Source of the DNA: Breoghania sp.
Lineage (GTDB): Bacteria > Pseudomonadota > Alphaproteobacteria > Rhizobiales > Stappiaceae
Assembly (NCBI RefSeq): GCF_963674635.1
Contig: NZ_OY771475.1
Span: 1-64,000 of the forward strand
Length of the DNA stretch: 64,000 bases
Reading direction: 5' to 3'
Numbering within the stretch: position 1 is the first letter of the stretch; each line of letters opens with the position of its first letter. The position numbers and the translations under genes are program-made. Positions 53,208-61,446 of the stretch are shown here, piece by piece. Under the pieces are notes generated by a model. It did no database searches, was not told where the DNA came from, and was given only the letters and a program-made list of their open reading frames with translations.

Positions 53208-53950
53208 TGATTGCCGATACCCGCCTGGCATGCGAGTGTCTCGCCTCGCCCAATCATGGTGAGCGCAAGGGGGCGCTCGACATGGTGCTGCTGCACTATA
53301 CGGGCATGGCAAGCGCGCAGGCTGCGCTGGAACGGCTGTGCGACCCGCAGGCCGAGGTTTCGGCGCATTATCTCGTCCATGAGGACGGGCGGATCGTCCA
53401 GATGGTGCCGGAGGCGCGGCGTGCCTGGCATGCGGGCAAGGCTTTCTGGGCGGGCGAAAGCGACATCAATTCCCGTTCCATCGGCATCGAGATCGTCAAT
53501 CCCGGTCATGAATATGGTTATGTGGATTTCCCTGACGCGCAGATCGATGCGGTGACGGCGCTGTGTCTCGATGTCGTCGAGCGCCACGCCATCGCGCCGG
53601 AGCGGGTGCTCGCCCATTCCGATGTGGCGCCGGGGCGCAAGGTCGATCCGGGAGAGCGGTTTCCCTGGGCGCGGCTTGCCGCTTCCGGCGTAGGCCACTG
53701 GGTGAAGCCCGCACCCGTCGTCTCGGGCCGCTTCTTCCAGCAAGGCGCAATCGGTCAGCCGGTGGAGGCCTTCCAGACCATGCTGGCGCTCTATGGGTAC
53801 GGTGTGGACGTCAATGGCGTCTATGACGAAAAGACAGCTCAGGTTGTCGAGGCCTTCCAGCGTCACTTTCGGCCCGAGCGCGTTGATGGCGTTGCCGATG
53901 CCTCCACCATCACCACGCTTCATCAGCTGCTCTCGCTGCTCAAGGCCTGA
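53207..53950 (+). CDS. N-acetylmuramoyl-L-alanine amidase (AmpD-like) with PG-binding domain
   Basis: The 247-residue protein combines an amidase_2 domain (LLHYTGMASAQAALERLCDPQAEVSAHYLVHEDG, RSIGIEIVNPGHEYGY, HSDVAPGRKVDPGERFPW) with zinc ligands among the conserved His and Asp, and a C-terminal peptidoglycan-binding domain (VEAFQTMLALYGYGVDVNGVYDEKTAQVVEAFQRHF). There is no signal peptide, so it is cytoplasmic and AmpD-like; it would recycle anhydromuropeptides. ATG overlaps the stop of the J-domain gene. An alternative start is the GTG three bases upstream. Confidence 0.92.
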   Translation: MIADTRLACECLASPNHGERKGALDMVLLHYTGMASAQAALERLCDPQAEVSAHYLVHEDGRIVQMVPEARRAWHAGKAFWAGESDINSRSIGIEIVNPGHEYGYVDFPDAQIDAVTALCLDVVERHAIAPERVLAHSDVAPGRKVDPGERFPWARLAASGVGHWVKPAPVVSGRFFQQGAIGQPVEAFQTMLALYGYGVDVNGVYDEKTAQVVEAFQRHFRPERVDGVADASTITTLHQLLSLLKA

Positions 53951-54045
53951 ACTGCTTTTGCCGCCCTCTGCCTTTGCGCGGTGGTGGAGTGTGACCGCCT
54001 GCCCGAATTGAAAGAACAACAGATTGCGGAACCAGGAGGGCCCTC

Positions 54046-54222
54046 ATGCGTTGGTCGTGTCGTAAGGTCCCGTTGCGTCTGGGGTTAGGTCGTTTGCCTT
54101 CGCCCGATTGCCGCCACGGTTCCATCACACTTCCCGCAAGGTCTCGTCATGCTTTCGCGAAGAGGTGCCCAATTCTGGAAATTCAACCCGAAAAATCGCG
54201 GAAAATCGGCAGTTTTTCGTAA
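54046..54222 (+). CDS. Possible 58-residue ORF with a strong Shine-Dalgarno
   Basis: An ATG at 54046 follows AGGAGG at 54034-54039 with a six-base spacing and opens 58 codons to TAA. The product is Arg/Cys-rich and basic and has no recognised family. It lies in the 361-base region between the amidase and the lytic transglycosylase (53951-54311), which otherwise seems to hold only the next gene's promoter. The codon use is unremarkable, so a chance frame remains likely. Confidence 0.3.
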   Translation: MRWSCRKVPLRLGLGRLPSPDCRHGSITLPARSRHAFAKRCPILEIQPEKSRKIGSFS

Positions 54223-54311
54223 CAATTCGTGATTTGTCGTGTCGGATTTTGGTCGGGTCCCACCGTCATACCGCCGCCCGTCTTGAAAACAGAAACGGGT
54301 AGACATCTCGA

Positions 54312-54887
54312 ATGAACGGACGTGCACTGTTAGTTGCTCTGGTCGTGGCGGCGGGGGCCATCTCGATGATTTCTCCGGCAGCCGCCGGAAACAATCCGCT
54401 GGCTGCGCTTCGCGCCTATGAAGCCAAGTTTGGCAAGGATGCGGATGCGGGAGCGCAAACCACGAAGACTGGTGCGAAGGTCACCAAGGCCAAGGCGAGC
54501 GCCACAAGGGGCGTGAAGTACTCCACCCTGATCGCTTCCGCGGCGCGCAAGCATGGCGTTCCTGTCGATCTGGCCAAGGCGGTCGTGAGGGTTGAGAGCA
54601 ACTTCAATGCGCGTGCGCGCGGCAGTGCCGGCGAAGTGGGGCTCATGCAGATCAAGCCGGCGACGGCACGCGGCATCGGCTATCGCGGTCCCATCAAGGC
54701 GCTCTATGATCCGGCGACCAATCTTGAATGGGGCATGCGGTATCTGGCCAAGGCGCACGAGCTTGCCGACGGCGACACCTGCGGCACCATCCTGCGTTAC
54801 AATGCCGGGCACTATGCACGGCGCATGAATCCTGTCAGCAAGCGCTATTGCACACGGGTTCTCTCCCTGATGGGCGATCTCGTCTGA
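54312..54887 (+). CDS. Lytic transglycosylase (SLT domain), periplasmic
   Basis: This 191-residue protein has a signal peptide (GRALLVALVVAAGAISMISPAAAG) and a C-terminal goose-lysozyme/Slt domain from about residue 75. The catalytic Glu is in AVVRVESNFNARARGSAGEVGLMQIKPATARGIGY, the substrate-binding GLMQ block follows, and the last third has LEWGMRYLAKAHELADGDTCGTILRYNAGHYARRMNP. It cleaves peptidoglycan strands to 1,6-anhydro-muropeptides, complementing the AmpD-like amidase upstream in recycling. The rnpB gene follows about 150 bases later. Confidence 0.92.
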   Translation: MNGRALLVALVVAAGAISMISPAAAGNNPLAALRAYEAKFGKDADAGAQTTKTGAKVTKAKASATRGVKYSTLIASAARKHGVPVDLAKAVVRVESNFNARARGSAGEVGLMQIKPATARGIGYRGPIKALYDPATNLEWGMRYLAKAHELADGDTCGTILRYNAGHYARRMNPVSKRYCTRVLSLMGDLV

Positions 54888-55004
54888 TCCGGCGCGGAGC
54901 CCCGATCCTGTTCCTGCCTTCGCAGGCCGTATCAGGGGCTCCCGGCCGGACCCGGCCACCACGACGAAGTGTCGGTGTCGGAATGCGGTATTGGATTTCT
55001 GACC

Positions 55005-55033
55005 TTGATTTTATCGGCTGCGCTGCCTACTGA
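55005..55033 (+). promoter_or_regulatory. Candidate rnpB promoter
   Basis: TTGATT at 55005-55010 and TACTGA at 55028-55033 are spaced by 17 bases. Transcription about seven bases later would start at the 5' end of the RNase P RNA near 55040. The -10 box is a weak match, so this is a position-based call. Confidence 0.4.
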
Positions 55034-55039
55034 CGGCGG

Positions 55040-55445
55040 GCCAGTCGGCTGGACGACCGCTGCGACATGTGCCGAAAGGCCGCCGCGGAGGAAAGTCCGG
55101 GCTCCATGAAGACACGGTGCCGGGTAACGCCCGGCGGGGGCGACCCTAGGGAAAGTGCCACAGAAAGCAAACCGCCTTGCCGAACCCGAAAGGGCATGGC
55201 CGGGTAAGGGTGAAAGGGTGGGGTAAGAGCCCACCGCGGATGCGGCAACGCAGACGGCACGGTAAACCCCACCGGGAGCAAGACCGAATAGGGACAGCGC
55301 AGGGGCTCACGCCCCGGGTGTGTTTTCACACTGACTGTCCGGGTAGGTCGCGAGAGGCGTCCGGCAACGGGCGTCCCAGATGAATGGTCGTCGCGGCGGG
55401 TTCGCCCGCCGAACAGAACCCGGCTTACAGGCCGACTGGCATTTT
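55040..55445 (+). ncRNA. rnpB: RNase P RNA (class A)
   Basis: The sequence has the universal class A core GAGGAAAGTCCGGGCTCC near 55085 and ends in ACAGAACCCGGCTTACAG, GCCGACTGG. CCAGTCGGC at 55041-55049 pairs with GCCGACTGG at 55432-55440 to close helix P1. Other RNase P landmarks visible are GGGTAACGCCCGGCGGGG, ACAGAAAGCAAACCGCC, and the AGAC/AATAGGGACAGCGCAGG segment. The RNA processes the 5' ends of tRNA precursors with the RnpA protein. Exact ends are approximate to a few bases; TTTTTCCCTCTTT follows. Confidence 0.93.
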
Positions 55446-56047
55446 TCCCTCTTTGTCCACATGTGCTGCGCATGAGCAACCCTGCGACCTGGGCGCGCGG
55501 GGCCGGGCCGTGCTCTGCTCGTCCGCGTTAACGCCCAACGCGTCCCCACCGTCTTTGAAAACCATTTGTTAACCATAACTTACCCGCGAGCAGGGCCAGG
55601 CGTGCCGCCTTGCAGTTGGCAACGGGGCGTTAAGGCTAATGGGGTTTTAATGGCCTCGGTCCGGGGGGATCGAGCCCGTACAGCCATGTCCATTCCATTG
55701 ACGCCCGTGATCGCCCATGATATCCCATGTTATCCCGGATGAGACAGAAGCGGCTGCCGCGTTCGGGCTTAAAAAACAAGAGAAATCAGTCATCAACCGG
55801 ATGTCTGTGCCTTTGGGTGCGGGTGTGCCGGGGTGGCCCCTTATGTGGTCCGCAAGGGCTGTCGTGATGGGTGCCGGCGTCAGAGTTTGTCGTGTTTCTG
55901 TTGATCGCTCGTGTGTCTGCATGGTCCGGGTTATGGCCTGTGACCGGCACGGGCGAGCGGGATCGGTTCGGGCTTTCGGGGTTTTGAGACTGGCCGGGAT
56001 GGCATGGGATCGTATGCGTGCGGGCGCTGCGGTGGGCGAGGCAATGA
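55446..56047 (+). other. Region between rnpB and mraZ
   Basis: These 602 bases contain no supported gene. They hold the mraZ promoter/operator at 55698-55736 and a T-rich tract near 55560 (TTTGTTAACCATAACTTACC). The open frame that runs through from 55717 into rsmH is not coding upstream of 56515. Confidence 0.6.
55698..55736 (+). promoter_or_regulatory. dcw promoter with MraZ-type repeat operator
   Basis: TTGACG at 55698-55703 and TATCCC at 55721-55726 give a -35/-10 pair with a 17-base spacer. Overlapping it are four CCC triplets at exact 10-base intervals: 55704, 55714, 55724 and 55734. They read as CCCGT, CCCAT, CCCAT and CCCGG, or YGGG repeats on the other strand. MraZ represses dcw promoters by binding GGG-type direct repeats at 10-base spacing, so this matches both motif and spacing. 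The orientation relative to E. coli appears inverted. The start of mraZ is about 310 bases further. Confidence 0.6.
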
Positions 56048-56515
56048 ATGGCCGACTTCGTGTCAAACTTCACAAACCGGCTGGACGCCAAGGGGCGGGT
56101 TTCCGTTCCCGCGCCCTTTCGCGCCGCGCTTTCCCGCGAGGGCTACGAGGGGGTCTATTGCTTTCCCTCTGCGCATCTTCCCGCCGTCGATGCCGGTGGG
56201 ATGGCGCTGATGGGCGAGATCCAGAAGCGCGTCGACAGTTTTACCACCCTGACACCGGACCACGATTTCGTTTCCATGGCTCTATTTGGCGTAAGCGAGA
56301 ACCTGAAGCTGGACAGCGACGGGCGGGTCATCCTGCCGGAAACCCTGCGCACGCATGCCGGTATCACCGATCAGGTGACCTTCGTGGGGCAGGGCTACAA
56401 ATTCCAGATGTGGAACCCGGAACGTTTCGCGGAGCATCGCGCGGAGGCGCTCAAGCGCGCGCTTGCGGTGCTTTCCGCGCCCCAGCAGCCGCCCGCTTCG
56501 GGGAGTGCGCAGTGA
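56048..56515 (+). CDS. mraZ: MraZ, transcriptional regulator of the dcw cluster
   Basis: This 155-residue protein has two AbrB-like MraZ domains: MADFVSNFTNRLDAKGRVSVPAPFR with the DxxGR motif, and LKLDSDGRVILPETLRTHAGI in the second half. It binds DNA as a ring-shaped oligomer and represses the division/cell-wall operon. It is the first gene of the cluster and overlaps rsmH by the TGATG arrangement. Four suitable operator repeats lie upstream. The C-terminal 20 residues are variable (APQQPPASGSAQ). Confidence 0.96.
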   Translation: MADFVSNFTNRLDAKGRVSVPAPFRAALSREGYEGVYCFPSAHLPAVDAGGMALMGEIQKRVDSFTTLTPDHDFVSMALFGVSENLKLDSDGRVILPETLRTHAGITDQVTFVGQGYKFQMWNPERFAEHRAEALKRALAVLSAPQQPPASGSAQ

Positions 56516-57564
56516 TGGTGGATCGCAAGGACGCCGACACGCCGCCCGTTGAGATGGCCGCTTCGCCCGATCCGGCGCGTCATATCCCCGTGCTTCTCGA
56601 GGAAGTTATCGCCGCGCTGGAGCCTGCCGCCGGTCAGGTGATCGTGGACGGTACGTTCGGCGCCGGTGGCTATAGTCGGGCCATTCTGGAGACAGGTGCG
56701 GATGTCATCGCCATTGACCGCGATCCCAATGCGATCCGCGATGGTCAGGCGATGGTGCAGGCGTTCGATGGGCGTCTGACCCTCGTGCCGGGGCGGTTTT
56801 CCGGGCTCGATGCTCATGCGGCCGGGGCAGGGCACGAACTGGTCGACGGGGTCGTGCTCGATCTTGGCATCTCCTCCATGCAGGTCGATGAGGCGGAGCG
56901 CGGCTTTTCCTTCCGACAGGACGGGCCGCTCGACATGCGCATGGAGCAGGACGGCCCGAGTGCCGCCGATGTCGTCAACGAGATGGAAGGGCGCGAGCTG
57001 ACCCGTATCATCGGGTTGCTGGGGGAGGAAAACCGCGCCTCCGCCGTATCGCGCGCCATTGTCGATGCGCGCAAGACCAAACCCTTCACGCGCACGCTGG
57101 AACTGGCGAACCTGATCGAGCGTGTGCTCGGGCGCAAGCCCGGCAAGGCGACCCATCCCGCCACCAAGACGTTCCAGGCACTGCGCATCTTCGTCAACAG
57201 CGAGCTTGGCGAAGTGGTGGAGGCGTTGAGCGCGGCTGAGCGGTGCCTGAAACCGGGCGGGCGGCTCGTCGTCGTCACCTTTCATTCGCTGGAAGACCGG
57301 ATTGTGAAACGCTTTTTCGCCGAGCGGTGCCGTATCCATGCGGGCGGCTCGCGCCACATGCCGGAGGCCGACGTGCCGCCGCCGACCTTCCGTTTCCAGG
57401 TCAAGGGCGCGGTGGAGCCCTCCGAGGCGGAAATCTCGGCCAATCCGCGCTCGCGCTCCGCGCGCCTGCGTGCAGCCATTCGAACCGAAATCGCGGCCCG
57501 CGATGGGATGCCGGACAATCTCGGCAAGCCCAATCTGCCCGCATTCCAGAGCCTTGGAGGCTGA
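56515..57564 (+). CDS. rsmH: 16S rRNA (cytosine1402-N4)-methyltransferase RsmH
   Basis: The 349-residue protein starts at the ATG overlapping the mraZ stop codon. Its features are HIPVLLEEVIAALEPAAGQVIVDGTFGAGGYSRAIL (SAM motif I), VVLDLGISSMQVDEAERGFSFRQDGPLDMRM, THPATKTFQALRIFVNSELGEVVEAL and VVTFHSLEDRIVKRFF. It N4-methylates C1402 of 16S rRNA using SAM, fine-tuning decoding at the P site. The first 20 residues are an alphaproteobacterial extension. ftsL follows immediately. Confidence 0.97.
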   Translation: MVDRKDADTPPVEMAASPDPARHIPVLLEEVIAALEPAAGQVIVDGTFGAGGYSRAILETGADVIAIDRDPNAIRDGQAMVQAFDGRLTLVPGRFSGLDAHAAGAGHELVDGVVLDLGISSMQVDEAERGFSFRQDGPLDMRMEQDGPSAADVVNEMEGRELTRIIGLLGEENRASAVSRAIVDARKTKPFTRTLELANLIERVLGRKPGKATHPATKTFQALRIFVNSELGEVVEALSAAERCLKPGGRLVVVTFHSLEDRIVKRFFAERCRIHAGGSRHMPEADVPPPTFRFQVKGAVEPSEAEISANPRSRSARLRAAIRTEIAARDGMPDNLGKPNLPAFQSLGG

Positions 57565-57924
57565 GTGCCCGTGCTTCGTATCATCAACACAGTTCTGATC
57601 CTGGCGGTCGTTGCGTCAGCCGCGGTTGTCTACAACATGAAGCACGACGCGGAAGACGCGGCGGAGCGCGTGGCGAACCTGCAACGCGCGATCTCGCAGG
57701 AAGAAGAGCGCATCGCGCTTTTGAAGGCGGAATGGAGCGTGCTGACCCAGCCCGCCCGCATCCAGCAGCTGGTGGAGCGCTACAACGCCTATCTTCAGCT
57801 TGAGCCTCTCAAGGTGAAGCAGATCGCCTCCATCGAGGATCTGCCGACGCGACCCATTGAACTGGAACCCTTCGCCAAGCCGGTGCTTGGCGGTTACGCG
57901 GGCGGCGCTGGCGTCATCCGCTGA
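57565..57924 (+). CDS. ftsL: Cell division protein FtsL
   Basis: This 119-residue protein starts at the GTG that follows the rsmH stop codon directly (TGAGTG); the GTG two codons later is possible too. It has one N-terminal membrane helix (IINTVLILAVVASAAVVYNM), then a coiled coil (DAAERVANLQRAISQEEERIALLKAEWSVLTQPARIQQLVERYN). That plan and the place between rsmH and ftsI identify FtsL, a bitopic protein of the divisome that pairs with FtsB. Sequence conservation in the family is low, so position carries much of the weight. Confidence 0.88.
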   Translation: MPVLRIINTVLILAVVASAAVVYNMKHDAEDAAERVANLQRAISQEEERIALLKAEWSVLTQPARIQQLVERYNAYLQLEPLKVKQIASIEDLPTRPIELEPFAKPVLGGYAGGAGVIR

Positions 57925-58026
57925 TGTATTTCCGTCGGCCCGCGGGTCGGCAAGTGACTACCGGGGCGCACGGCGCCCGAAACCCCGAGACAAGGCCCGA
58001 AGCCGGGCGCCCGAAGGAGTCTACAG

Positions 58027-59763
58027 ATGACTGCCGATGCCAGCGATTTTTCTCCGCTCGCCGCATCCGCGCGTTCTCGCCTGCACGCTCCGCGTGTGAC
58101 CTCCTTTGTCTCCAGTTCCATGAGTGAAGATGCCGGGACGCCTGGGCGCGTGATCATGGCCATGGCCATGTTCATGTTTGTCTATGGGGCGATTGCGCTG
58201 CGCCTCGTCGATCTCGGCATGGCCGATGAAACGCCGTCTTCCGCCTATATCGGCGCGCAGCAGGCGATCACCGCCTCGCGCCCCGATCTTGTCGACAGGA
58301 ATGGCGAATTGCTCGCCACCGACATCAAGGCGCCCTCGCTTTACGCCGAGCCGCGCAAGATCGTCGATGTGGACGAGGTGATCGACAAGCTCGCTTCCGT
58401 CATGCCGGAACTGGGCACGGAAACGATCCGCAACAGGCTGACCAGCAATGCCGGTTTTGTCTGGCTGAAGCGCGAAATCACGCCGCGCCAGCGTGAGGAA
58501 ATCCATCGTCTCGGCCTTCCTGGTATCGGTTTTCTTACCGAAAACCGGCGCTTCTTCCCCGGCGGCCCGACGGCCAGCCACATCCTTGGTCTCGTGAATG
58601 TCGATGAACAGGGCATCGCGGGCATGGAGAAATATCTGGACGGGCAGGGGATCGCCGATCTTCAGAAATTCGGCTTTGCCACCAGCCAGTCGATGAAGCC
58701 GATCGCGCTGTCGATCGATGTGCGTGCCCAGCACGTGGTGCGCGACGAGCTGCTCAAGGCGATTGATCGCTACCAGGCAATCGCAGCCATCGGCATTGTT
58801 CTGGATGTGCACACGGGCGAAGTGGTGGCCATGTCGTCGGTACCGGATTTCGATCCCAACGATCCGGCGGAGGCGCTTAAGCCGGAAAACCTGAACCGGG
58901 CGACAGCGGGCGTCTACGAGATGGGGTCGGTCTTCAAGAGTTTCTCCCTCGCCATGGCGCTGGAATCCGGCAAGGTGTCGATGGACGATACGGTCGATGC
59001 GACAAAACCCATCCGCATGGGTGGCTTCACGATCAACGATTTCCATGGCCTGCACCGCCCGTTGACGATCCCCGAGGTGTTCGTGCACTCGTCAAACATC
59101 GGCACCGCGCGCATGACCATGGAGTTGGGGATCCCCTGGCAACAGGAGTTCTTGCGGCGTCTTGGCCTTCTGGAGCGTACCAGGACGGAGCTTCCCGAAG
59201 TCGCCGCGCCGCTGTTGCCGTCGAAATGGGGAGATCTTTCCGCCATGACGATCTCCTATGGTCATGGCATCTCGGTCACGCCCATGCAGACGGCGGTTGC
59301 AGGTGCCGCGCTCGTCAATGGCGGCTACATGATCGACCCGACCTTCCTGCCGCGCACACGCGAGGAAGCGCAGAAAACGGCGGTCCGTGTCATGTCGAAG
59401 CGGGTGAGCGATCAGATGCGCTATCTCCTGCGGCTGAACGCGGTCAAGGGATCCGGCAGAAACGCACGTGTTCCGGGCTATATGGTGGGCGGCAAGACCG
59501 GGACATCCGAAAAGATCGTCAACGGTCGCTATGTTCATGACAAGCGGCGCAACTCTTTCCTCTCGGCCTTCCCGATGGATGACCCACGTTATGTCGTTCT
59601 GGTGACCATCGATGAGCCGAAGCCGGAAGAAGGCAAGCACTACGCGACCGCCGGCTACAATACCGCGCCTGTGGTCTCCAAGATCATTGCCCGTATCGCG
59701 CCGATGCTCGGCGTCGTTCCGCATGTGACCGAGGACAGCGACAAGATGCTCGTCTCCTACTGA
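58027..59763 (+). CDS. ftsI: Peptidoglycan transpeptidase FtsI (PBP3)
   Basis: The 578-residue class B penicillin-binding protein has an N-terminal membrane anchor (IMAMAMFMFVYGAIALRLV), a non-catalytic domain with RPDLVDRNGELLATDIKAPSLYA, and a transpeptidase domain. The active-site motifs are SVFK (Ser301-Lys304), SSN (355-357) and KTG (490-492). AAGGAG precedes the ATG by seven bases. It crosslinks septal peptidoglycan. A gap of 102 bases separates it from ftsL, without any gene. The N-terminal 35 residues are a cytoplasmic extension of normal alphaproteobacterial type. Confidence 0.96.
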   Translation: MTADASDFSPLAASARSRLHAPRVTSFVSSSMSEDAGTPGRVIMAMAMFMFVYGAIALRLVDLGMADETPSSAYIGAQQAITASRPDLVDRNGELLATDIKAPSLYAEPRKIVDVDEVIDKLASVMPELGTETIRNRLTSNAGFVWLKREITPRQREEIHRLGLPGIGFLTENRRFFPGGPTASHILGLVNVDEQGIAGMEKYLDGQGIADLQKFGFATSQSMKPIALSIDVRAQHVVRDELLKAIDRYQAIAAIGIVLDVHTGEVVAMSSVPDFDPNDPAEALKPENLNRATAGVYEMGSVFKSFSLAMALESGKVSMDDTVDATKPIRMGGFTINDFHGLHRPLTIPEVFVHSSNIGTARMTMELGIPWQQEFLRRLGLLERTRTELPEVAAPLLPSKWGDLSAMTISYGHGISVTPMQTAVAGAALVNGGYMIDPTFLPRTREEAQKTAVRVMSKRVSDQMRYLLRLNAVKGSGRNARVPGYMVGGKTGTSEKIVNGRYVHDKRRNSFLSAFPMDDPRYVVLVTIDEPKPEEGKHYATAGYNTAPVVSKIIARIAPMLGVVPHVTEDSDKMLVSY

Positions 59764-59955
59764 GCCGCATTCGTCGGGGTGGAAGTCGGGCAGAAGGTGG
59801 AATAGGAGGAACCGTCGGACTTCGACTCGATGCCTTGCAGGATCGCGCGGCGGCTTGCAGGATCACGAAGCCGGGAAACCTGGGACAAAGTGCTCTGGGA
59901 GTTGGAGCGGGGGGCTCCTTCGGGGGAAAGCCTTGAACGCTGAAGCGGAAACGAC

Positions 59956-61446
59956 ATGCTGCTGGATACTCTCATCGCCGATCTGACCGATATTGCCTGC
60001 GACGCCGACACCGCGGCTTCGGTCGACATCACCGCCATTACCGCCGACAGCCGCAAGGTCGTGCCGGGAACCCTGTTTGCCGCGCTGAAAGGCGTGAAGG
60101 TGGACGGCGCCCGCTTCGCCGCCGATGCCGTTAAGGCCGGCGCCTCTGCCATTCTCGCCGCCGACGATGCGGATTTGCCGGACCTTGGTGTCCCGGTCAT
60201 TCGCAGTGCTGATTCGCGTCGCACGCTCGCGGTGTTGGCGGCAAAGCTCGCAGGAGCGCAGCCGGAAACCATCGTGGCCGTCACGGGCACGGCGGGCAAA
60301 ACCTCCGTCGCCGTCTTCGCCCGCCAGATCTTCGATGCCGCAGGCCACCATGCCGCCAGCATCGGCACGATCGGCGTCGTCACCTCGCGTGGCGCGCATT
60401 ATGGCGGGCTCACCACACCCGACCCGGTTTCTCTCCACACATCGCTCGCCCAGCTTGCCGGTGATGGCGTCACCCATGCCGCGCTTGAAGCCTCCAGCCA
60501 CGGGTTGGACCAGCGTCGCCTTGATGGCGTTCAGCTCAAGGCCGGCGCCTTTACCAATCTCGGCCGCGATCATCTGGACTATCACCCCACCGTCGAAGAC
60601 TATCTGCGCGCCAAACTGCGGCTGTTCGAGGCGGTGCTGCCGGAGGGGGCGACGGCGGTCTTCGATCCGGGCGAACGCTATGCGGATCGTGTTGCCGCGG
60701 TCGCTGAGGCGCGGGGGCTGAAAACGCTCACCGTCGGCGAGAGCGGGACCGGCATCCGGCTGGAAAGCCTGGTCATCGATGGGTTCCACCAGCGCCTCAA
60801 GCTTGTTGCCGAGGGGCGGAGCTATGATGTCGACCTGCCGCTGGTGGGGCGGTTTCAGGTTTCCAATGCGCTGATCGCGGCGGGGCTGGCCATGGCGGTG
60901 GGCGTGGCGGCCGAGACCGCGATCCCTGCATTGGCCAACCTTGAAGGCGCGCCGGGGCGGCTGGAAAAGGTCGCGGTCACGGATGAGGGTGCGCTGATCT
61001 TTGTGGATTATGCTCACAAGCCGGACGCGCTGGAGCATGCGCTGTCGGCGCTGCGTCCCTATGCGAAGGGGCGGCTGATCGTGGTGGTCGGCTGCGGCGG
61101 CGACCGGGATGCGGGAAAACGCCCGATCATGGCCGAAGTGGCTTCGCGGATCGCCGATGTGGTGATCATCACCGACGACAATCCGCGCAGCGAGGACCCC
61201 GCGCTCATTCGTAAAGCCATGTTGGCAGCGGCCCCGGACGCGCTGGAGATTGGGGATCGTGGTGCGGCCATCGAAAAGGCCGTCGCCATGCTGCAGCCCG
61301 GGGATGTTCTGTGCGTTGCCGGGAAAGGCCATGAAACCGGCCAGATCGTGGGGGACGAGGTGCAACACTTTTCCGATCACGAGTCGATTGAAGCGGCTTT
61401 GGCCGGTCTCGGATCGTCCACGTCAAGCGGGGAACCCGTTGCATGA
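59956..61446 (+). CDS. murE: UDP-MurNAc-Ala-Glu:meso-diaminopimelate ligase MurE
   Basis: This 496-residue Mur ligase has ITADSRKVVPGTLFAALKGVKVDG at the N-terminus, the ATP loop VTGTAGKTSVAVFAR, the carbamylated-Lys region around GAFTNLGRDHLDYHPTVEDY, and the DDNPRSEDP motif, which selects meso-diaminopimelate rather than lysine. It adds the third residue to the cell-wall peptide. The preceding 192 bases after ftsI contain no gene. It overlaps murF by ATGA. Confidence 0.97.
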   Translation: MLLDTLIADLTDIACDADTAASVDITAITADSRKVVPGTLFAALKGVKVDGARFAADAVKAGASAILAADDADLPDLGVPVIRSADSRRTLAVLAAKLAGAQPETIVAVTGTAGKTSVAVFARQIFDAAGHHAASIGTIGVVTSRGAHYGGLTTPDPVSLHTSLAQLAGDGVTHAALEASSHGLDQRRLDGVQLKAGAFTNLGRDHLDYHPTVEDYLRAKLRLFEAVLPEGATAVFDPGERYADRVAAVAEARGLKTLTVGESGTGIRLESLVIDGFHQRLKLVAEGRSYDVDLPLVGRFQVSNALIAAGLAMAVGVAAETAIPALANLEGAPGRLEKVAVTDEGALIFVDYAHKPDALEHALSALRPYAKGRLIVVVGCGGDRDAGKRPIMAEVASRIADVVIITDDNPRSEDPALIRKAMLAAAPDALEIGDRGAAIEKAVAMLQPGDVLCVAGKGHETGQIVGDEVQHFSDHESIEAALAGLGSSTSSGEPVA

